DNA of 38,675 nucleotides from Nonomuraea terrae (GTDB lineage Bacteria > Actinomycetota > Actinomycetes > Streptosporangiales > Streptosporangiaceae), in the NCBI RefSeq assembly GCF_004348995.1, contig NZ_SMKQ01000067.1, positions 1 to 38,675 of the forward strand. The letters run 5' to 3'. A program made the position numbers and the translations under genes. Positions 15,472 through 25,143 of this stretch are shown one piece after another. Under the pieces are notes generated by a model, which was not told the origin of the DNA, did not search any database, and saw only the letters and a list, made by a program, of their open reading frames with translations. Every line of letters starts with the position of its first letter. Position 1 is the stretch's first letter.

Positions 15472-16311
15472 TCAGCGGAAGTCGTCGGCGTGGTCGGCGG
15501 CCCACTGGGCAAAGGTGCGGCCGGTGCGGCCCGTCACCTTCTCGACGTCGGGTGAGATCGGCACCTCGGCGTCGTTCAGGTAGTCACCGAGCTGCAGGAA
15601 CCACTCGATCACCTCGGGCGGGTAGGTGTCCTTCCACTCCTCGCGGGCCTGGGCGGGAGTCAGCTCGACGAAGCGGATCTCCCGCCCGGACGCCTCGCCG
15701 ATGAGGCGCACCGCGTCGGCCCGTCGTACGGGCTCGGGGCCCGTCGGCCAGTAGGTGCGGCCGGCGTGGCCGTCCTCCAGGAGCGCGGTTGTCAGGACCG
15801 CGGCGATGTCCGCCTCGTGCACCATGGCGTTGGTCCAGCCGCCGAACGGCGCCCGCACCTCGCCCGCGGCCTTGATGGACGGCGCCCAGTCCAGGGTGTT
15901 GGCCATGAACTCGCCGGGGAACACGTGCGTCCACTCCAGGCCGGAGCCCTCGATGACGCGGTGCAGGGCGCGATGACCGGCCTCCATCGGGTCGTCGTCG
16001 GGGGCGCTCGGGTCGTTGTGGCCGAGATGGGTGATCCGCCGCACCCCGGCCCGCTCCGCCAGCTCGATGAGCCGCGCCCCGGCCGCGAGCGAGCCGTCGA
16101 TGGCGACCAGGTGCATCCGTTCGACCCCGCGCAGTGCGGGGGTGAGGCTCGCGGGGTCGCCCAGGTCGCCCCGTACGAGCTCCGCCTCCGGCGGGAGCGC
16201 CGCGTTCTCGGGGAAGCGGGTCAGCGCCCGCACCTCCTGCCCCGCCTCCAGGAGTTGCCGGACGAGGCTGCGCCCGACCGTGCCCGTCGCTCCCGTGACC
16301 AGAATCGGCAT
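15472..16311 (-). CDS. NmrA-like NAD(P)-binding protein
   Basis: A 279-aa atypical short-chain dehydrogenase of the NmrA/NAD(P)H-binding group. The dinucleotide motif GATGTVGRSLVRQLL is at residues 7-21. VRGDLGDPASL is the usual strand with acidic loop. RRITHLGHND occupies the position of the catalytic strand, and the Y-x-x-x-K of classical SDRs is lacking, which fits a redox sensor or a quinone or NAD(P)H-binding protein. The ATG at 16311 has AGAGGAG upstream. It is divergent from the beta-lactamase-like gene over 370 bp. Confidence 0.88.
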   Translation of the reverse strand: MPILVTGATGTVGRSLVRQLLEAGQEVRALTRFPENAALPPEAELVRGDLGDPASLTPALRGVERMHLVAIDGSLAAGARLIELAERAGVRRITHLGHNDPSAPDDDPMEAGHRALHRVIEGSGLEWTHVFPGEFMANTLDWAPSIKAAGEVRAPFGGWTNAMVHEADIAAVLTTALLEDGHAGRTYWPTGPEPVRRADAVRLIGEASGREIRFVELTPAQAREEWKDTYPPEVIEWFLQLGDYLNDAEVPISPDVEKVTGRTGRTFAQWAADHADDFR

Positions 16312-16680
16312 CGTCGCTCCTCTGTTATTTCGGAGCCCTCATTCTTACTATTCACCTCACTTTCCAGCAAACGCGAACACCGCGTTCACGTTCCGCTCTG
16401 ACCTGCGGAAACGTCGATATGAATGTCGCGGGAATGAGGAAATTGTCCGGCCGCCGAATGGGGCCGGCGTTCAGGCGGGTCTGCTTTGGGGTTCATCGGA
16501 CCCGAGCGGAGGAGCTTGAGGAGCGCCACCGGAATACCGAACCCCTAGGGGTGAACCGGCCGGAACCAGGGGTCGTCCCCGATCCGCGGCGCTTCAGGCG
16601 TTGGGAAGATCGCCGGAGCGAAGGAACCGGCTCCGCCACCCGTGCCGGTCGCCTCGATGACAATGAATGAGAGCTCTTGC
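16312..16680. other. Intergenic region with palindrome, divergent promoters
   Basis: This 369-bp gap separates the NmrA-like gene from the beta-lactamase-like gene. It contains the perfect palindrome listed at 16541 but no convincing protein frame. The AT-richer part at about 16325-16370 probably holds the promoter of the NmrA-like gene. Confidence 0.5.
16541..16552. promoter_or_regulatory. 12-bp palindrome, possible operator
   Basis: ACCCCTAGGGGT is a perfect palindrome about 130 bp upstream of the beta-lactamase-like start. CTAG is rare in high-GC actinomycete DNA, so a palindrome centred on it is likely to be under selection. The binding protein is unknown. Confidence 0.4.
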
Positions 16681-18141
16681 ATGCGTTTGGTCCTCGCACT
16701 CTCGCTGGTGCTGACCTTGCCGATCCTCGGCCCGTTGGCGGTGCCCGCCTCCGCGGCCGCGCCCGGCCGCTTCGACCCCTCGAAGGTGGACACGTACGTC
16801 ACCGGCTACCTTGACCGCCACGGCCTGCCGGGTGCAGCCGTCGCCGTGGTCCGGGACGGTGAGATCGTCCACGAGGCGGGGTACGGCCAGGACTCCGCCG
16901 GCGGCCGGCTCACCGAGCGCACCAGGCTGCGCATCGGGTCCGTCTCCAAGTCGTTCACGGCCTTCGCCGTGCTGCGACTCGTGGACGAGGGCCGGGTCGG
17001 GCTCGACACCCCCGTCAAGCGGTACCTGCCCGACTTCGCACTCAGCGAAGCCATCACCGTCCGTCACCTGCTGTCCCACACCTCGGGGCTGCCCAACCCC
17101 GTCATCGTCGGCCCGGCCCGGTCGCTGGAGGAAGCCGCGGACAGGATCGGGGACTGGAGCCTGTCCGCGAAGCCTGGAACCTCGTACGCCTACAGCAACG
17201 CCAACTACTGGCTGGCCGCACGCGTCGTCGAGAAGGTCAGCGGCCAGAACTTCAACGCCTACCTGGCCGATCACGTCTTCGCCCCGCTCGGCATGGACGA
17301 CACCGTCAACACCACCACCACGCGTGATCCGGTCAGTGGGCTGGCCCAGGGGCACGTCACCGCCTACGGTGGGGCGCTCGCCACCCCCGAGGCGGAGGCG
17401 ATGACCAGCGGATCCGGTGGGGTGGTGAGCACCGCCCACGACATGGCGGCGTGGCTCGCGACGCAGCAACGAGACGGTCTCGCCCCCGATGGCCGGCGCC
17501 TGCTCCCGGCCAAGCTGATCCGGGATTCCCAAACGCCGCAGCCCGGCGCGGAGCGGGCGGGACTGGGCTGGCGGCGCAGCGGCGCGGGGATCGAGCCCGA
17601 GCGGATTTCGCACAGCGGGGTGGTCTCCGGCTTCAACGCCCAGCAGGACCTGGTTCCCGGCAACGGCTACGGCGTGGTGGTGCTGTTGAACAGCTTCACC
17701 CCGTCCGTGGAGCATGCCCATGCCATCAGTTCCGGCATCGTCGACGTGGCCGAAGGGCGAGAGCCCGACCCCGGCGCGCCGGTGGCGACCCTGATCGACC
17801 TGGTCCTCGGCGCGATCACGGCGCTGGCTCTGACCCTGGGCGTCCTCGGCCTGCGGCGCGCACCGCGATGGGCCGCGCGGCGCGCCGACGGGCCCGCCTG
17901 GAGGTTCGCCGTGCGGCTCCTCCCGCAGCTCATCGCACCGGCCATAGCCGTGTTCGTGTTCCTCGTCGTTCCCACGATGCAGGGCAACAGCTTCACCTCC
18001 GCGGACGTGTTCCGGTTGTTCCCCGCCCTCACGACGCTGGTGACCGCCCTCGCGGTCGTCGGAACGGGCCTCACCGCCGCGCGGGTGACCGCGAGGATCC
18101 GCCCCACCGCGTCCGATACCGGCGGGAAGGCACTACGGTAG
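16681..18141 (+). CDS. Serine beta-lactamase/DD-peptidase-like membrane protein
   Basis: A 486-aa serine hydrolase of the class C beta-lactamase or penicillin-binding-protein fold (family S12, esterases included). A signal peptide (about 1-26, MRLVLALSLVLTLPILGPLA then VPASAAA) precedes the domain. S-x-x-K is SVSK (Ser87, Lys90), Y-x-N is YSN (171-173) and the KTG equivalent is HSG (311-313). Three membrane helices follow at about 371-392, 412-430 and 448-468, so the catalytic domain faces outside. Its real substrate may be cell-wall peptide or an ester. The ATG at 16681 is chosen for the clean signal peptide with GAGAG upstream; the frame is open to 16642. Confidence 0.9.
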   Translation: MRLVLALSLVLTLPILGPLAVPASAAAPGRFDPSKVDTYVTGYLDRHGLPGAAVAVVRDGEIVHEAGYGQDSAGGRLTERTRLRIGSVSKSFTAFAVLRLVDEGRVGLDTPVKRYLPDFALSEAITVRHLLSHTSGLPNPVIVGPARSLEEAADRIGDWSLSAKPGTSYAYSNANYWLAARVVEKVSGQNFNAYLADHVFAPLGMDDTVNTTTTRDPVSGLAQGHVTAYGGALATPEAEAMTSGSGGVVSTAHDMAAWLATQQRDGLAPDGRRLLPAKLIRDSQTPQPGAERAGLGWRRSGAGIEPERISHSGVVSGFNAQQDLVPGNGYGVVVLLNSFTPSVEHAHAISSGIVDVAEGREPDPGAPVATLIDLVLGAITALALTLGVLGLRRAPRWAARRADGPAWRFAVRLLPQLIAPAIAVFVFLVVPTMQGNSFTSADVFRLFPALTTLVTALAVVGTGLTAARVTARIRPTASDTGGKALR

Positions 18142-18191
18142 TCAGCCCCGAGACGCGGCGCTGCGAGGCCACCCGAGAGGACGGCTGACGA

Positions 18192-19739
18192 TCACTTGCC
18201 GGTGGTACGGGAGGCGAGTCGCTTGGCGATGTCCTTCAGGGCGGTGAGGACCTTCTCCTCGGACAGGGCGGTGGTGCCGGAGTCGGGGCCCGCGGTCGTG
18301 GCCACGGTGGACAGGCCGCCGAACGTCACCTCCACGACCTGGCCCCCGACGCGGTAGACGATGCTCCCCTCGCGTCGGTTGACGATCTGGTCGCTCGTAC
18401 TGAGCTGGGCGAACGCCTCCTCGCCGATCCCGGTCAGCGCGATCGGCCTGCTCTTCTCGGCCGGCTGCTCCTGGGGCACGCCGGCGGGCACGGCCGTGGC
18501 GTCCTTCTTCCGCTGCCGGAACTCGTGGCGTGCCGCCGCCACGCCCTCGTCCATGGTCGCGACGTTCACCCGCAGGTCGACCATGTCGTACGCGACCTCG
18601 CTCCGGCCACCGGGGTCGAAGGTGCTGCTCCAGCCGCACGACGCCCAGCGCTCGTCGGAGTACTCGGTGTTGCGGGCGCTGGTGCGCGCCTTGCCGACGT
18701 ACTTCTGCACGATCTCCGCGGAGAGCGCCTCGCACACGTCCCGGCCCCTGGAGGCGGCGGTGATCCGGGTGACCTCGCCGTCGTCGCTCGGGGCTTCTCC
18801 CTTGAGCAGGGCGGCGGAGATCGCCTTCGCCGCCTCCTGCGCGGAGCTCATCACCTGCGACTCGGAGAGCTTCCGGTAGCCGGCGCCGAGGCCGGGCAGG
18901 GCGTCGTATCCGCCGTATCCGACGGTCACCAGGGCGCCGGAGAGCTGGAAGGTGATCTCGGCGTCCACGCTCTTCGTCGGTGAGTCCGTGCTCGTGGACG
19001 TGAACGCGTACGACGCCTCGCCGAGGCCGGGGACGCTCCGCGGCTCGCTGAACCTGAAGCCCTCCGGCGGGTCGGCCGGCATCGCCTGGGTGTTCTCCTG
19101 CCGGATGGCGTAGTGCTGCTTGGCGTCGAAATCGTCGCGGGCCTTCTCGTACGTGGTCAGGACGACTTCGAGGTCGCGTTTCTGCTCGACCTTGCCCTGT
19201 GGCTGCTCGCCCGACTCCCACTTACAGGTGCTCTCGGCGGACGACATCGTGGAGGTGTCGTCCGCGGGGTTCTCCTGGGCGTTGCGTACGAGCCGCTTGA
19301 GCAGGTCGGAGGGGAGGATCGCGCAGAGATCCTCGCCCTTGAACGAGGCCGGCTTGGCGACCGGCCGCTCGCTCTCCGGGGTCGTGTCTCCTGGTTGCTC
19401 GCCGCTGACGCTCTCCACGGTCTCGCCGCCGGAGGAGAGCAGGGCGTACGCGCCGACTCCACCGCCGCCGAGCAGGACGAGCGCGAGAACGCAGGCGATC
19501 ACCATCCCCGGCTGAGGACCACGCCTCGGCCCACCCGCCGACCCATGCCTCCCACCAGGCCCAGGCCCGCCGGGCAGTCCTCCGGGGTGGCCGTCCTGTG
19601 CGGGGTGCGGGGCCGGGCCTGTCCACCCCGGCCCCGCGGGTCCGGGGATCGGCCGGCCAGGGGGCTGCTGCCCGCCGGGCGTCGGGTTGCCGAAACGGGG
19701 ATCGGCGGAGCCGTCCGGTCGTGGGGGCGGGTATGACAT
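18192..19739 (-). CDS. Membrane-anchored protein with duplicated DUF3558-like domain
   Basis: A 515-aa protein. A Pro/Gly-rich cytoplasmic N-terminus (about 1-78) is followed by one membrane helix (79-101, MVIACVLALVLLGGGGVGAYALL). Two related extracellular domains follow. Domain 1 has EDLCAILPSDLLKRLV, then STCKW (Cys139, Cys172), GLGEASYAF and VTVGYGG. Domain 2 has RDVCEALSAEIVQKYV, then ASCGW (Cys336, Cys368), GIGEEAFAQ and VEVTFGG. Each Cys pair, 32-33 residues apart, likely forms a disulfide. The pattern resembles DUF3558-type actinomycete surface proteins of unknown function. The frame is open further upstream, but MSYPPPRPDG at 19739 is the typical start. Confidence 0.8.
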   Translation of the reverse strand: MSYPPPRPDGSADPRFGNPTPGGQQPPGRPIPGPAGPGWTGPAPHPAQDGHPGGLPGGPGPGGRHGSAGGPRRGPQPGMVIACVLALVLLGGGGVGAYALLSSGGETVESVSGEQPGDTTPESERPVAKPASFKGEDLCAILPSDLLKRLVRNAQENPADDTSTMSSAESTCKWESGEQPQGKVEQKRDLEVVLTTYEKARDDFDAKQHYAIRQENTQAMPADPPEGFRFSEPRSVPGLGEASYAFTSTSTDSPTKSVDAEITFQLSGALVTVGYGGYDALPGLGAGYRKLSESQVMSSAQEAAKAISAALLKGEAPSDDGEVTRITAASRGRDVCEALSAEIVQKYVGKARTSARNTEYSDERWASCGWSSTFDPGGRSEVAYDMVDLRVNVATMDEGVAAARHEFRQRKKDATAVPAGVPQEQPAEKSRPIALTGIGEEAFAQLSTSDQIVNRREGSIVYRVGGQVVEVTFGGLSTVATTAGPDSGTTALSEEKVLTALKDIAKRLASRTTGK

Positions 19740-19860
19740 GGCCGTCCACGGTACAGGCGTGGTTTGGTGTGAGATTGGCGTCCATGGAGGCGCGGGGCCG
19801 AGCCGGCGCCTCAGGCGGTCGAGTACCGGGTTGTCGGTGCGGCGTGGCATGCTGCGTGGC

Positions 19861-20832
19861 ATGGCGGGAACCGATCCAGCACCTGTGACCTTGGTCGTCG
19901 GCGATGAGGAGCTGCTGGCCGAGCGGGCCGTGGGCGAGATCGTCGCGGCCGCGCGCGCGGCCGATCCCAGCGCCGAGATGCATGATCTGCTGGGTGGCAA
20001 GGTCACGACAGGTGAGCTGGCCCAGATGACCTCGCCGTCGCTCTTCGGCGACCGTTCCGTGGTGGTGATCCGGTCGGCGCACGACCTGCCGAAAGACGTC
20101 ATCACCGAGATCGTGGCCTACGCCAAGCAGCCGTCCGACGACACCGTCCTCGTTCTGGCGCACCCCGGCGGCGTCAAGGGGAAGGCGCTGGTCGACGGTG
20201 TGAAGAAGGCCGGGGCCAAGGTGATCACGATCAGTAAGGTCACCAAGGCGGGGGAGCGGCTGGAGTTCGTCAAGGCGGAGTTCCGGCGGGCCGGGCGGAA
20301 GGTCTCGGGTGACGCGGCGCAGGCGCTGCTCGACGCCGTGGGCAACGACCTGCGCGATCTGGCGGCGGCGTGCAGTCAGCTGGCGTTCGACACCGAAGAC
20401 AAGACGATCAGTGCCGCAGCCGTTGCCCGCTATCACAAGGGGCGGGCCGAGGTCACCGGGTTCAACGTCGCCGACTCCGCCGTCGAAGGGCGGCTGGCCG
20501 AGGCCCTGGAGCAGGTGCGATGGGCGCTCGGCACCGGTGTTTCCCCGGTCCTGCTGGTGAGCGCTCTGGCCAACGGGCTGCGTTCGCTGGCCAAGGTCGC
20601 GGGCGCGCCGCGTAACCTGCGCGGTCCGCAGCTGGCCGGACAACTCGGCATGCCCCCCTGGAAGGCGGATCGGGTGAAGCGGCAGCTGAACGGCTGGGGC
20701 CCGGAAGGGCTGTCGCGCGCGATCCAGGCCGTGGCGACCGCGGACGAGCAGGTCAAAGGCGGGGGAGCAGACCCCGCCTACGCCCTGGAGCACGCGATCC
20801 AGGTCATCGTGTCCAGCCGCACCGGCCGCTGA
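19861..20832 (+). CDS. holA: DNA polymerase III subunit delta
   Basis: A 323-aa clamp-loader delta subunit, which opens the beta sliding clamp during replication. The N-terminal domain has VTLVVGDEELLAERAVGEIV, then MHDLLGGKV and LFGDRSVVVIRSAHDLP. The centre has VLVLAHPGG, then VKAEFRRAGRKVSGDAAQAL, LLDAVGNDLRDLAAACSQLA and FNVADSAVEGRLAEALEQV, and the C-terminal collar has LLVSALANGLRSLAKVAGA. Length and order fit actinobacterial HolA. ATG at 19849 or 19861 is possible; 19861 (MAGTDPAP) is used here. It is divergent from the surface protein gene and about 15 kb from comEC, whereas in many actinomycetes the two are adjacent. Confidence 0.93.
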   Translation: MAGTDPAPVTLVVGDEELLAERAVGEIVAAARAADPSAEMHDLLGGKVTTGELAQMTSPSLFGDRSVVVIRSAHDLPKDVITEIVAYAKQPSDDTVLVLAHPGGVKGKALVDGVKKAGAKVITISKVTKAGERLEFVKAEFRRAGRKVSGDAAQALLDAVGNDLRDLAAACSQLAFDTEDKTISAAAVARYHKGRAEVTGFNVADSAVEGRLAEALEQVRWALGTGVSPVLLVSALANGLRSLAKVAGAPRNLRGPQLAGQLGMPPWKADRVKRQLNGWGPEGLSRAIQAVATADEQVKGGGADPAYALEHAIQVIVSSRTGR

Positions 20833-20940
20833 CACCTCCGCTCGCCGCAGCGGTGGCGCAAAGCAAGATCACCCGGACCCGCGCCCGGCGTCCCGTGCGC
20901 TGGGGCCCGAAGCTTCACCAGGGCGGGCGTGAGCAGTGGG

Positions 20941-21625
20941 TCAGGCGCGGGTGGTTTCGTGGACGGCGCCGTCGGTGATCTCCAGGACGCGGTCCGCGAG
21001 GGTGATCAAGCTCGGATCGTGCGTGGCCACCAGCGCCGTGACGTCCTCACTCCGGACGAGTGCCCGCAGCAGCTCCATGATCTGCCGCCCCGTCTGCGAG
21101 TCGAGCTGCCCCGTGGGCTCGTCGGCCACCAGCAGCCGCGGCCGGTTGGCCAGCGACCGGGCGATCGCCACCCGCTGCCGCTGCCCTCCTGACAGCTCGT
21201 AGGGCCGCTGGTTGACGTGGCTCTCCAGCCCCACGAGCGCGAGCAGCATCCGTACGCGAGCCTCCCGCTCCGCCACCGGCATGCGCTTCAGCCGCATCGG
21301 CACGCCCACGTTCTCCGCCGCCGACAGCACGGGGATCAACCCGAACGACTGGAACACGAACCCCACCACGTCACGGCGCAGCGCGAGCAGCTCGTCCTCG
21401 GACATGGCGGTCACCTCGTGCCCGTCCACGACGACCCGCCCGGCGTCCGGCCGGTCCAGGCCGCCGATCTGGTTGAGCAGGGTGGTCTTGCCGGAGCCGG
21501 ACCGCCCGCGGAGCGCGACCAGCTCGCCGGGGAAGATCGAGAACGACACGTCCCGCAGCGCGACGATCTCCTTGGGCCCGCTCCGGTAGACCTTGCGCAG
21601 CCCTTCGACCACGACCAGCGGTGTA

Positions 21626-21633
<8 letters not shown>
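20941..21633 (-). CDS. ABC transporter ATPase, MacB/LolD type
   Basis: A 230-aa ATPase. Walker A is GRSGSGKTT (43-51), the signature LSGGQ (147-151), Walker B LLVADE (167-172), and the H-loop His is in VATHDPSL. The family works with FtsX-type permeases on substrates at or outside the membrane. Its start overlaps the end of the next ATPase gene by 8 bp. It is the last gene of a four-gene operon. Confidence 0.93.
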
Positions 21634-22548
<915 letters not shown>

Positions 22549-22552
<4 letters not shown>

Positions 22553-25143
22553 GTGAGGTCCCCCACTCGCAGGATGGCGCCGAGGCCGCGACGGCGGCTG
22601 ACGACGGTGTGCGCGTACGCGCCGAGCACGGCCACCGCCGTGAGCCCGGCCGCCAGCGCGGTCGGCAGGAACAGATCGAGGGAGTAGTCGCCGACGGGCA
22701 GGTCGCCGGCGTAGGCGGACAGGTCGACGCCGGGCCCGAGCGCGGCCGGCAACACGAGGCCGAGGCCCAGCCCGACCAGCGCGGTCACCGCGATCATGGG
22801 CAGGATCTCCAGTACGGCCAGCCGCCGCGCCTGCCGGTCCGACAGCCCCAGCGTGCGCAGGAACGACACCGTCCTGGCCCGCTCGGCCGCCCCGACGACG
22901 AGCGAGAGCACGACGGCGGCCGGCGCGTACGCGGCCAGCGCGGCCGTCACCACGGTCAGCGTCCAGCGCACCGCGCTCGTCAGCGGATCGTCCCTGATGG
23001 CCGCCAGAGCCTGCTCCTGCGACTCGACGGTCGCCGACGGGACGATCGCCGCCAGATCGTCGAGCGCGGCGTTCCCCTTGATGAGCAGGGTGTTCACGGC
23101 CGGCCGCAGCTGGATGTCCAGCGGCACGACCAGGAACTTGCCCTTGGTGAAGAAACCGGGCACCGTCTCGACCACACCCCGCGTGGCCAGCTTGACGCGA
23201 GACTGCCAGCCGATCTCGAACGTGCCCCGCCCCCGCAGCTCCGGCGAGACGAGCGCGCCGTCGGACAGCGGGGGCAGGACGACCGGGGTGCCGTCGAGGA
23301 TCTCACGCCATCCGGCCACGTCCACGGCGACGGCCTCGGCCCGCTCGCCGCCGAACCCGACCTGGACCTGACCCGTCTGCGCGAGCACCACCCGCTCGAC
23401 TCCGGGCACCCGGCGGATCCGCTCGACCGCCTCAGCGGGGATCTCCATCTCCGACGTCACCCGGATCGGCGCTCCCACCTGCTGCCAGGACGCCAGCCGC
23501 TGCGTGCCCGCGATCCCGTCGGCGACCACGGCGGCGAACACCGACACCGCCAGCGCCGGCAGCAGGACCAGCACCGGCAGCACGCTCCCTGACCGCGCCC
23601 TCGCCGCCCCGGTCAGCCCGAGGAACGGCACCGCGGATCGCACCCGCGCGGCCAGCCGCACGAACAGCCGCAGCGGGTACGGGTAGCAGCGCAACGTGAC
23701 GAGCGCCGCCGCGACCGTCAGCGCCACCGGCACCACCAGCAGGAACGGGTCCTGCTCACCGGACGTCGTCAGCCCGCGCGCCCGCAGCAGGTACGCCCCC
23801 GCCAGCGCCAGCACCACGACGAGCACCTCCAGCGTGATCCGCCGTGCGCCGGGCCGGGCCGCGACCACGTCGTCACGCCGCTCGTGCAGCGGCCGGCGAT
23901 GCGTCAGAGCCGTGCGCGCGGCGCAGAAGGCGACGGCCACGACCACCACGACGAGGGGCCCGGCGTGCACGACCGGCAGCACGGGCCCCGGCACCAGGTA
24001 CGACAGCGCGTACCCGGCCACCGCCGCGGGAGCCGTCGCGATCGCCGTCAGCGCCGCAGCCGTGCCTGCGACCTGCCGCAGCGACCCGCCGCGCGCCCGC
24101 GCCAGGGAGAGCGTGTGGTCCAGCCGGTCGGTCAGCAGCCGCACGGCCAGCACGATCACGCCGAGCCCGACCGCGAGCAGCCCGCCGAGCACGAGGTACA
24201 TCACGGTCCGCGCGGTCGACAACGCCGCCAGGAAGTGGCTCAGCAGCTCCGTGAGCCCGCTCTCCAGGCGGTACGGGCCCGAGGCGCCCGTGGACTGCAG
24301 CGCAACCACGCGGCCGAACTCGCCGACCGCCGCCCGCAGCTCGGGCGCGGCCGCCGCCGTCGCCGCCGGCGGCTCCACCGGCAGGACCCACCGGTACGTC
24401 AGGTTGCGCCCCTCGCCGCTGAGCATGCCCAGCTCGACGTCGGAGATCAGCGCGGTGACGTGCTTCTCGGTCTCCGTCGCGCCGGGCGGCAGGATCTCGA
24501 TGACGTGCGGGACGTCGGAGTTGTGCGACCAGTAGCGGTCGCCGGGGTCCTTCGCCTCGAAGGCGCCGACGATCTTCACGGCGGCGTAGTCGTACTCGCC
24601 GATCATCTTCGTCTCGCCCACGCGCATGTTCGTCTTGCGCAGCGCTTCGCGGGAGAGGCCTGCCTCGAACACGGGGACGGGCTCGCCCTTATACCGCATC
24701 CTGGACGGCGCTGCGGGGGCGCGGCCCTCGACCCAGGTCACCCGCCGGTCCGCGTCGGACAGCCAGCCCAGGTTGAGGTACGTCCGGCCGCCCGTGCCGG
24801 TGAGCGGCGTGAGCGTGGTCTTGGCGCTCATGTGGCTGGTGCCGGTGCCGGCGGGCTGGACCAGGGGATGCAGCGCGGCGGGCAGGATCTCCCGCCACAG
24901 GCGGTCGCGGGTGTCGAACGGGCCGCGTTCGCGCAGGTCCTCATCCGCGCCGCGCGACATCGTGGTCACCGTCAGGTCGGCCGTCACCGCGGGGGCCGTG
25001 CTCAGCGCGCGCCGCAGCGCCTCGTCGTACGACGCCTGCACCGCCCTGGGCAGGCCCGCGACCAGCACGCAGGCGCTGAGCGTCAGCACGGAGAGCACGG
25101 CCACCGTGCCCAGGTGCACGCGGGCGAGCAGCCCGATTCTCAC
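22549..25143 (-). CDS. Large FtsX-type ABC permease (second)
   Basis: An 864-aa permease with two FtsX domains. An N-terminal membrane helix (VAVLSVLTLSACVLVAGL) precedes a large outside domain. The first FtsX block follows (VMYLVLGGLLAVGLGVIVLA), then hydrophobic segments, a second outside domain and a final FtsX block (SFLRTLGLSDRQARRLAVLE, then IAVTALVGLGLGLVLPAAL). GTG at 25143 is the start: GGGAGGAACA lies just upstream and it overlaps the first permease's stop in GTGA. Together with the two ATPases it makes a MacB-like mechanotransmission complex. The substrate is unknown. Confidence 0.87.

Noticed and set aside
16371..16389. GAAC...GTTC inverted repeat in the NmrA/beta-lactamase gap
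   Set aside because: The half sites are four bases, unlike the TetR sites, and the flanks do not match; not supported as an operator.
16419..16670. An 83-aa plus-strand frame before the beta-lactamase-like gene
   Set aside because: It is Arg/Glu-rich, has no ribosome site and no recognisable fold, and covers the palindrome.
20833..20870. Possible hairpin terminator after holA (CCGCT and AGCGG)
   Set aside because: The stem is only 5 bp with mismatches and no T run, so I do not call it.
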